A DNA stretch of 5,579 bases, from contig VGEJ01000196.1 of the NCBI GenBank assembly GCA_016869335.1, positions 1-5,579 on the forward strand, in the 5' to 3' direction. Below are positions 1-4,656 of the stretch, piece after piece. Below the pieces are notes generated by a model. That model saw only the letters and a list, made by a program, of their open reading frames with translations. It was not told the DNA's origin and ran no database searches. A program made the translations under genes and the position numbers. Position 1 is the first letter of the stretch. Each line of letters begins with the position of its first letter. This DNA comes from Alphaproteobacteria bacterium (GTDB lineage: Bacteria > Pseudomonadota > Alphaproteobacteria > VGEJ01).

Positions 1-143
1 GCGCCCACGGCGAGGATCACCGCCACCGGGCCGGAGGCAGCGAAGATGAAGGCGACCAGCGCGCTCGCGGCATAGGCGCCGCCGAAGTCGGCGGCGATCT
101 GGCGCGGCGTGGCGGGCGGGAGGCCCGGTTGCTCCAGGTTCAA
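1..143 (-). CDS. Probable BenE-family (benzoate/H+ symporter type) transporter, N-terminal part
   Basis: Partial gene running off the left edge; 47 codons are visible, with no stop. The frame opens with TTG at 143-141, and this TTG shares bases with the TGA stop of the upstream dctM (TTGA, 4-base overlap), a typical translational-coupling arrangement. The visible peptide has a short Pro-rich polar head, then a DFGGAYAASAL segment and a hydrophobic helix containing FIFAASGPVAVIL. This resembles the first membrane segment of BenE-family carriers, inner-membrane proteins of 380-400 residues that import benzoate-like compounds with protons. The family call rests on about 35 residues and is an inference; another secondary transporter is possible. 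No strong Shine-Dalgarno site precedes the TTG, which fits coupling to dctM translation. It is the fifth and last visible gene of the leftward operon. Confidence 0.55.
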   Translation of the reverse strand, partial: MNLEQPGLPPATPRQIAADFGGAYAASALVAFIFAASGPVAVILAVG

Positions 144-1411
144 ATAAGCCTGAGGATGGCCAGGGACAGTGACGGAATATAGGTCACCAGGGCCAGCGCC
201 GCCAGCGCCGCGACGATGAACGGCGCCACCCCGGGGTAGATGCTGGAGAGCGGCGCCTTGAACACCGCCTGGCCGACGAAGATGTTGATCCCGAACGGCG
301 GCGTGAAGGTGCCGATGCTGAGGTTCATTATCACCACGACGCCAAAATGCACCGGGTCGATCCCCGCGGCCTTCGCCAGCGGCTCCAGCAGCGGTGTCAG
401 CACCAGGATCGCCGACACCGTGTCGAGCACCATCCCCACCGCGAGCAGCAGCAGGTTCACCGCCAGCAGGAACGCCCACGGCGGCAGCTGCAGTTCCCTG
501 ATGGTCTCGACCAGCGCTGGCCCGACGCCGCTCACCGTCAGCAGCCAGGAATAGACCCCGGCGCAGGCGAGGATGACGAAGACTTGCGCGGTGAGGTACA
601 TGGAGCGCGCGGCCGAATCAAAAACGTCCCGCGGGCTCGCCTCGCGGTAGATCACCATCGCGACGACGATGGCGTAGACGCACGCCGCAGCGGCCGCCTC
701 GGTAGGCGAGAACACGCCCGCGTAGATGCCGCCCAGCACCGCCACCGGCGCCGCGATCGCCCAGATGCCGTCCCGCGTCGCGGCCAAGAGCTCCCGCGCG
801 CTGAACGGCGGCCCGCCCTGGTCGCCCCGCTGCAGCGCGTGACGGTACACGTAGATCGAGTACAACAACGCCAGCACGATGCCCGGGACGATGCCGGCGG
901 TGAACAGTTTCACGATCGAGGTGTCGGAGGCGATGCCGTACAGGATGAAGCCGATGGAAGGCGGGATCAGGTTGTCGATGGCGCCGGCCGCGACCAGCAA
1001 TCCGGTCGAGAATTTCTCGCTGTAGCCCGCATCGCGCAAGCGCTTGTAGGTTAGGCCGCCCACTGCCGCCACCGTGGCTGCGGTCGAGCCGGAGATGGCG
1101 CTGAACACGACCGCGGAGCCGAGCGAGGTGAACGGCAGGCTGCCGCGCACGCGACCGATGACTGCCTGGACAAAGCGCACCAGGCGGGCGGACACGCCGC
1201 CGCGCCCGAGCAGGTCGCCGGCGAAGATGAAGAACGGCACGGCCAGCAGGGCATACTTGTCCAGGCTGCTGAACATCACCTGGTGCGCGGCGGTGGCCGG
1301 CACGCCGGCAAAGAACAACAGCGCCGCCACTACCGTGGCCAGCAGCACCAGGAAGATCGGGAAACCCGCGGCGAGCAGCGCCAGCGGCAGCAGCGCCATC
1401 AGCCAACCCAT
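140..1411 (-). CDS. dctM: TRAP transporter large permease subunit (DctM family)
   Basis: This is the large inner-membrane subunit of a tripartite ATP-independent periplasmic (TRAP) transporter, which moves organic acids using an ion gradient. It has 423 residues, the usual family length, and is hydrophobic throughout with about 11-12 membrane segments. Family signatures are visible: LLAVPFFIFAGDLLGRGG (residues 55-72), the SGSTAATVAAVGGLT loop (107-121), and IPPSIGFILYG (149-159) followed by LFTAGIVPGI. The related C-terminal half-repeat contains TPPFGINIFV. The residues just before IPPS are AIDN, where many relatives have glycine-rich sequence. The ATG at 1411 lies 10 bases after the dctQ stop; the nearest purine-rich stretch (AAGGA) lies at the end of dctQ, so translation is probably coupled. 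The start agrees with the family N-terminus. The substrate cannot be told from this subunit. Confidence 0.95.
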   Translation of the reverse strand: MGWLMALLPLALLAAGFPIFLVLLATVVAALLFFAGVPATAAHQVMFSSLDKYALLAVPFFIFAGDLLGRGGVSARLVRFVQAVIGRVRGSLPFTSLGSAVVFSAISGSTAATVAAVGGLTYKRLRDAGYSEKFSTGLLVAAGAIDNLIPPSIGFILYGIASDTSIVKLFTAGIVPGIVLALLYSIYVYRHALQRGDQGGPPFSARELLAATRDGIWAIAAPVAVLGGIYAGVFSPTEAAAAACVYAIVVAMVIYREASPRDVFDSAARSMYLTAQVFVILACAGVYSWLLTVSGVGPALVETIRELQLPPWAFLLAVNLLLLAVGMVLDTVSAILVLTPLLEPLAKAAGIDPVHFGVVVIMNLSIGTFTPPFGINIFVGQAVFKAPLSSIYPGVAPFIVAALAALALVTYIPSLSLAILRLI

Positions 1412-1421
1412 GGTGCCCGGT

Positions 1422-1886
1422 TCAATCCTTATCGGTCAGGTAGAACCGCAGGCGGACCAGCACCGCGACGGCGGTGAGCGCAAAGCCGAAAGGCAGAGCC
1501 GCGTGCGGAATCCACTTCGGCACCCCGGCGGAAACGCTGACCACCCCGCCCTGGAAGAAAAGCAACACCACCTTCCAGGACTGGGCGAACATGAACACGC
1601 AGCAGGCGAGCATTACCGCCACGATCGCCGCGTTGAGCGCCGGTTTCAGCCGCGCCGGTATCCTCCCGGAGAAGAGGTCCATGCTGAGGTGCGCCCGCTG
1701 GTAGGCCGCAGCCACCATGCCGATGAACACGCCCCAGATGGCGATGAACACCAGCACCTCCTCGGCCCAGAACAGCGCGCTGCCGAAGGCATAGCGCGCC
1801 ACCACGTTGGCGAAGCTGATCGCCACGCCGGCCAACATCAGGCACCCCAGCGCCCAGTGCGGCAGCGTGACGAAGACGAACCGCAT
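1422..1886 (-). CDS. dctQ: TRAP transporter small permease subunit (DctQ family)
   Basis: This is the small membrane subunit that pairs with DctM in the TRAP transporter. It has 154 residues with four hydrophobic segments at about residues 11-30, 42-62, 86-108 and 129-147, the standard DctQ topology. Typical features are NVVARYAFG (28-36), WAEEVLVF (40-47), the polar RAHLSMDLF loop (64-72), and AGVPKWIPHAALPFGFAL before the last helix. I chose the ATG at 1886. A TTG directly before it (1889) is also in frame and would add one residue, so the choice matters little. The gene begins 4 bases after the dctP stop and ends 10 bases before dctM, so the three TRAP genes form a tight unit. No strong ribosome-binding site is visible, consistent with coupling to dctP. 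Confidence 0.93.
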   Translation of the reverse strand: MRFVFVTLPHWALGCLMLAGVAISFANVVARYAFGSALFWAEEVLVFIAIWGVFIGMVAAAYQRAHLSMDLFSGRIPARLKPALNAAIVAVMLACCVFMFAQSWKVVLLFFQGGVVSVSAGVPKWIPHAALPFGFALTAVAVLVRLRFYLTDKD

Positions 1887-1890
1887 CAAC

Positions 1891-2877
1891 TCAATACTTC
1901 TTGCCGGTTTCCACCAGCCGCCGATAGAAGGCGTTGGTCGAGGCGTTGTCTTTGGTGACCTCCTCGCCGATCCCGGACAGGAGCTGGCGCACCCGGGCCT
2001 GGTCAGCGGCGGACAGCCGGATCAGCTCGCCGCCGGCCTCCTTCCAGCGTTTGACCATGCCCTCGTCCATCACCCTCGAATGCGGGTTGACGCGAGCCTG
2101 CAGCTTGTTGCCCTCGTCGATCACGATCTGGCGCAGGTCCGCGGGCAGCTTGGCGAGCCAGGGGCGGCTCACCACGCCCACGGACACGATCATGGTGTCG
2201 TTGATTTCGGTTAGCACCTTGGCGATGTCGTTGAACTTGAGGTTCACGTACACCGCCGCCACGCTGATGGTGCCGTCGATTACGCCCTGCTGGATGCCGG
2301 GGACGACTTCGGACAGGTCCATCGGCACCGCGGTGGCGCCGAACTGGCGCATCTTAGCGCGCTCAGCGGCGGTAGCGTTGACGCGGAGCTTCTTGCCCTT
2401 GAAGTCTTCCAAGCCGCGGAACGGCTGCTTGCCGAAGTAGTGCGCCGGCGCGAAGGTGTAGATCGAAACCACCTGGATGCCCTTGTCAACGCCCAGCCCC
2501 AGGATTTCCTTGTTCATCGCGGGATCGAGCAGGATCTTCTCCGCGTGAACCGGATCCCTGAACAGCAGCGGGATGCTGAAGGTGCCGAAGCGCGGGTCCA
2601 TACCGGCGAAGAAGTCCGCCGGCGTAGTGAAGGCCTCCACCGTTCCCAGCTGCAGGCCCTCGACCTGGCTTGCGATCGAGCCCAGCTGCCCGCGCGGGAA
2701 CAGCTGCACCGAGATCCGGCCCTTGCCCGCCCCCTCCACCGCCTCCTTGTACCAGCTGGCCCACTGGTGCTGGATGTCGTTCATGGTGGCGAAGCCGATC
2801 TTCATGGTGAAGTTCTGCGCCTGCGCCGGGATGACGGTCGCCGCCAGTATCGCCGCGGCTATGAATTTACTGATCAT
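1891..2877 (-). CDS. dctP: TRAP transporter periplasmic substrate-binding protein (DctP family)
   Basis: This is the soluble periplasmic receptor that binds the solute and delivers it to the DctQM membrane unit. It has 328 residues, normal for the family. Residues 1-20 look like a Sec signal peptide: Lys4, a hydrophobic core, and cleavage after AQA before QNF. Family motifs follow: FPRGQLGS (60-67), the FRGLEDFKGKKLRVN segment (153-167) whose Arg165 sits where DctP proteins hold the ligand carboxylate, then MDLSEVVPGIQQGVIDG (186-202). The conserved arginine suggests a carboxylated ligand, but the ligand is not identified. The open frame continues upstream to about 3225, but that extension is Arg/Pro-rich, lies antisense-like over the cupin gene, and has no signal peptide. 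The ATG at 2877 has an excellent ribosome-binding site. The gene lies 26 bases after the cupin stop. Confidence 0.95.
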   Translation of the reverse strand: MISKFIAAAILAATVIPAQAQNFTMKIGFATMNDIQHQWASWYKEAVEGAGKGRISVQLFPRGQLGSIASQVEGLQLGTVEAFTTPADFFAGMDPRFGTFSIPLLFRDPVHAEKILLDPAMNKEILGLGVDKGIQVVSIYTFAPAHYFGKQPFRGLEDFKGKKLRVNATAAERAKMRQFGATAVPMDLSEVVPGIQQGVIDGTISVAAVYVNLKFNDIAKVLTEINDTMIVSVGVVSRPWLAKLPADLRQIVIDEGNKLQARVNPHSRVMDEGMVKRWKEAGGELIRLSAADQARVRQLLSGIGEEVTKDNASTNAFYRRLVETGKKY

Positions 2878-2884
2878 GTCCCCT

Positions 2885-2890
2885 CCTCCT
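2885..2890 (-). promoter_or_regulatory. Strong ribosome-binding site fixing the dctP start
   Basis: On the minus strand AGGAGG lies 7 bases upstream of the dctP ATG at 2877, inside a longer purine run (AGGAGGAGGGGAC). It is the best Shine-Dalgarno match in the window. It decides the start against the longer open frame reaching 3225, and it suggests the binding protein is made in larger amounts than the membrane subunits, which have weak sites. High expression of the binding protein relative to the permease is usual in TRAP systems. Confidence 0.85.
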
Positions 2891-2903
2891 GTTTCGGTTG
2901 GTG

Positions 2904-3599
2904 TTACCAGACCATGTCGCCTTCGCGGATCAGCATCATGCAACGCCGGTCGCCGGTGAAGGGCGCGTGCGGCACCCCGCAGGGCATGCGGAACCAGACG
3001 CCTTCCTCGTACGGCTGGTACTGGTCGGTGAGGCAGCCCTTCAGCACGAAGGTCTCCTCGCCGATGGAATGGTCGTGGGACGGAATCCTGCGCTTGGTGT
3101 GCACATGCCCGATGCGCGCGGTCTCCAGCCCGTTCGGGTCGCGGTACAGGTGCAGCACGTCCGCGCCACGGTGCGGGAATTCCAGCCACTGCGCGGTCTT
3201 GGCGTCGATCACCAGACGGGGCCAACCGGCCTCGTCCGGGTAGATCGGCACGCGGCGCTTCCAGTAGATGACGCAGCCCGCGGCGGAGGCCGGGCGGTGC
3301 CGGAAGCCCGGCAGGTTGCGGATGAAGGTGCGCTCGGAGTACTCGCCGTGGCCGTCCCGGTAGGTGCCGCTGACGACGAAGATCTCCATGCGGTGGTCGA
3401 GCACCTCCTCGGGCAGGCCGGCCCCGGGGTCGAACTTCACCAGCGCCGTCTCGCGCCCCTTGCGTGGATCGTTGAAGCGCTCCAGCGTCTTCATCCAGAC
3501 CCCGGCGTGCGCCGTCGGCTCCCAGGGCGCGAGGTTGGTGTCGACCACCGCGACCCTGGCCGGATCGTCGTTGACGCGCGGGCCTGCGAAATGGCTCAT
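2904..3599 (-). CDS. Two-domain ChrR-like cupin protein, first gene of the TRAP operon
   Basis: This 231-residue soluble protein has no signal peptide or membrane segment. Two cupin units in tandem resemble the ChrR-type cupin (anti-sigma ChrR C-terminal domain and related dioxygenase-like proteins). Unit 1 (about 25-115) has the pattern GAGLPEEV, ME-IFVVSGTY-D-GEY, RNLPGFRHRP and GCVIYWK. Unit 2 (about 145-228) has SHDHSIGEETFVLKG, D-Y-EG and MPCGVPHAPF. Unit 2 keeps a likely metal set: His175, His177, Glu181 or Glu182, and His211. Unit 1 has Glu64-Glu65-Val66-Leu67 where the His pair is expected, keeping Glu72 and His101, so it may not bind metal in the usual way. No zinc-binding ChrR anti-sigma N-terminus is present, so an enzyme (oxygenase, isomerase or hydrolase) or a small-molecule sensor is more likely. 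The ATG at 3599 has GGGAG 4 bases upstream. The exact reaction is unknown. Confidence 0.8.
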   Translation of the reverse strand: MSHFAGPRVNDDPARVAVVDTNLAPWEPTAHAGVWMKTLERFNDPRKGRETALVKFDPGAGLPEEVLDHRMEIFVVSGTYRDGHGEYSERTFIRNLPGFRHRPASAAGCVIYWKRRVPIYPDEAGWPRLVIDAKTAQWLEFPHRGADVLHLYRDPNGLETARIGHVHTKRRIPSHDHSIGEETFVLKGCLTDQYQPYEEGVWFRMPCGVPHAPFTGDRRCMMLIREGDMVW

Positions 3600-3627
3600 G
3601 GCGCTCCCGAATGAGTCGAATAATCGG

Positions 3628-3656
3628 TTGACTGGAACTTTAACGATAAAGAGAAT
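3628..3656 (+). promoter_or_regulatory. Candidate sigma70 promoter for the CDGSH-GntR-amidohydrolase operon
   Basis: On the plus strand TTGACT (3628-3633, five of six -35 bases) is followed after exactly 17 bases by GAGAAT (3651-3656, four of six -10 bases). The predicted start is near 3663, giving a leader of about 25 bases before the ATG at 3688. This is the better of the two facing promoters. Its spacer contains the palindrome at 3638-3651. Confidence 0.5.
3638..3651. promoter_or_regulatory. Candidate operator palindrome CTTTA-N4-TAAAG
   Basis: The two 5-base arms CTTTA (3638-3642) and TAAAG (3647-3651) are perfect inverted repeats separated by ACGA. The element sits in the spacer of the rightward promoter, touches its -10 box, and covers the -10 and start region of the leftward one. 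Its size fits a dimeric GntR/FCD repressor, and the only regulator in the window is encoded about 270 bases away. Assignment to that regulator is inference; it does not match the common GntR/FCD core (TNGTNNNACNA). It is not a terminator, because it lacks a T-run and lies upstream of genes on both sides. Confidence 0.4.
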
Positions 3657-3672
3657 AGCAACCGTTAGTCAA
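3645..3672 (-). promoter_or_regulatory. Candidate sigma70 promoter for the cupin-TRAP-BenE operon
   Basis: On the minus strand TTGACT (3672-3667, five of six consensus -35 bases) is followed after 16 bases by TTTATC (3650-3645, three of six -10 bases). This predicts a start near 3638 and a leader of about 40 bases before the cupin ATG. The -10 match is weak, so the promoter may need activation or the box may be misplaced. It lies in the only AT-rich stretch of the window and upstream of the first leftward gene. Confidence 0.4.
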
Positions 3673-3687
3673 GCCGCGCGAGGAACC

Positions 3688-3942
3688 ATGGCCGACCCAG
3701 AAGAACCCGCCATCGCCCAGAAGGCCCCCTACAAGGTGCAGCTGCTCGCCGGCTACCGCTACGCCTGGTGCGCCTGCGGCCTGTCCAAGTGGCAGCCATT
3801 CTGCGACGGCTCCCACACCAGCACCAAGGCCGGCATCAAGCCGGTGATCTGGACCCAGGACCGCGACCAGAGCGTCGCCCTGTGCGGCTGCAAGCGCAGC
3901 GGCAAGGCGCAGTTCTGCGATGGCACGCACAACAAGCTCTGA
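3688..3942 (+). CDS. Small protein with two CDGSH iron-sulfur domains
   Basis: This 84-residue protein is almost entirely two tandem CDGSH-type zinc-finger-like motifs, each expected to hold a [2Fe-2S] cluster with three Cys and one His. Motif 1 is complete: Cys28, Cys30, Cys39 and His43 in CACGLSKWQPFCDGSH. Motif 2 has Cys66, Cys68, Cys77 and His81 in CGCKRSGKAQFCDGTH, with Gln75 where the usual Pro lies. No signal peptide or membrane anchor is seen, unlike animal mitoNEET, so it should be cytosolic. Bacterial two-motif proteins of this size are common but mostly uncharacterised; redox sensing or electron/cluster transfer is a family-level expectation. The ATG at 3688 has AGGA 3 bases upstream. 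It is the first gene of the rightward set, and its end overlaps the regulator gene, which suggests co-expression. Confidence 0.92.
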   Translation: MADPEEPAIAQKAPYKVQLLAGYRYAWCACGLSKWQPFCDGSHTSTKAGIKPVIWTQDRDQSVALCGCKRSGKAQFCDGTHNKL

Positions 3943-4648
3943 GGCCCGGGTGGCGCCAGCGACAGGCGAGGCGCAGGCGCCTTCCGGCGCAACGCTCGCC
4001 GAGACCATCTCCAACCGCATCCGGGCGAGCGTCCTGTCCGGGGCGCGCCCGCCGCGCAACCGCATCCGCCTGGAGGACCTCAAGGCCGAGTTCCAGGTGA
4101 GCTGGAGCCCCTTGCGCGAGGCGATGTCCCGCCTGGTCGCCGAGGGCCTGATCCTGGTTGACGAGGGCCGTGCCTACAGCGTGGCGCCGGTGTCCCGCGA
4201 CGAGCTTGCGGAGGTCATCCGGCTGCGCTGCGTGCTGGAGGGCATGGCGCTCAAGGCCGCCATCGAGCGCGGCGACGACGCCTGGGAAGCGGGGGTGCTA
4301 TCGGCCCACCACCGCCTGAGCAAGCTCGAGGCACGCGGCGAGCGCAAGAACGACCTCGGGCAATGGGAAGCCTGGCACCGTGTGTATCACGACGCCCTAA
4401 TCGGCGCCTGCGGCTCCCCGCTGCTGCTGCAGCTCTGCGCCCAGCTGCACGACCTCAACGCGCGCTACCGCAGGCTGTTCCTGTCTGCCAACCCCTTCGA
4501 CCGCAACGTGCCCGCGGAGCACCGGGCCCTGACCGCTGCGGTGATGGCGCGCAAGCCAGAGCGCGCCTGCGCGCTGCTGGAGCAGCACATCGGGCGCACC
4601 GGCCGCAACATCCTCGCCTCGATGGCCGCGCCGCGACGCAAGGCGTGA
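3920..4648 (+). CDS. GntR-family transcriptional regulator with FCD ligand domain
   Basis: This 242-residue cytosolic DNA-binding regulator is a normal length for the FadR/FCD subfamily. After a low-complexity head, residues 25-90 form the winged helix-turn-helix (LAETISNRI, then VSWSPLREAMSRLVAEGLI, then a wing ending AYSVAP). Residues 94-230 form the helical FCD effector domain, with RLRCVLEGMA (101-110), WHRVYHDALIGACGSPLL (152-169), EHRAL (200-204) and LLEQHI (219-224). Probable metal/ligand residues are His157, His201 and His223; His153 stands where FCD proteins usually have Asp. Such proteins typically repress catabolic operons until a carboxylate effector binds. Start choice is open: ATG 3920 overlaps the CDGSH gene by 23 bases, while in-frame GTG 3950 has GAGG 5 bases upstream and falls just after the CDGSH stop, giving 232 residues. 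Both keep the DNA-binding domain intact. The amidohydrolase starts 8 bases downstream. Confidence 0.93.
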   Translation: MARTTSSEARVAPATGEAQAPSGATLAETISNRIRASVLSGARPPRNRIRLEDLKAEFQVSWSPLREAMSRLVAEGLILVDEGRAYSVAPVSRDELAEVIRLRCVLEGMALKAAIERGDDAWEAGVLSAHHRLSKLEARGERKNDLGQWEAWHRVYHDALIGACGSPLLLQLCAQLHDLNARYRRLFLSANPFDRNVPAEHRALTAAVMARKPERACALLEQHIGRTGRNILASMAAPRRKA

Positions 4649-4656
4649 GCCTGACC

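Larger units (their letters stand above)
3628..3672. repeat. Inverted repeat TTGACT-N33-AGTCAA in the divergent promoter region
   Basis: TTGACT at 3628-3633 and AGTCAA at 3667-3672 are perfect inverted copies and form the -35 boxes of the two candidate promoters. A second nested pair, CGGTTG (3625-3630) and CAACCG (3659-3664), lies in the same stretch. They could be only promoter elements, or half-sites for a regulator binding across the region. Confidence 0.5.

Noticed and set aside
347..1054. Plus-strand open frame of 235 codons opposite dctM
   Set aside because: Arg/Gln/His-rich translation typical of antisense frames in GC-rich genes; dctM on the other strand is clearly real.
1074..1958. 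Plus-strand open frame of 294 codons opposite dctM and dctQ
   Set aside because: It crosses two well-supported TRAP genes and has no recognisable domain; a shadow of GC-rich coding DNA.
2878..3225. N-terminal extension of the dctP reading frame up to 3225
   Set aside because: It is Arg/Pro/His-rich, lies out of frame over the cupin gene on the same strand, and would bury the signal peptide. The AGGAGG 7 bases before the ATG at 2877 marks the real start.
2440..3614. Plus-strand open frames opposite dctP and the cupin gene
   Set aside because: Composition is low-complexity Arg/Val/His without motifs, and the minus-strand genes have convincing family signatures.
3638..3651. Palindrome as a rho-independent terminator
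   Set aside because: The stem is short and AT-rich, no T-run follows on either strand, and genes begin on both sides.
3628..3672. TTGACT/AGTCAA inverted repeat as ends of a small mobile element
   Set aside because: The arms are only 6 bases, there is no target-site duplication, and both arms fit better as -35 boxes.
3640..4083. Minus-strand frame of 147 codons opposite the CDGSH and GntR genes
   Set aside because: Its Ala/Gly-rich sequence mirrors the real genes, and it would begin inside the GntR gene and run into the shared promoter region.
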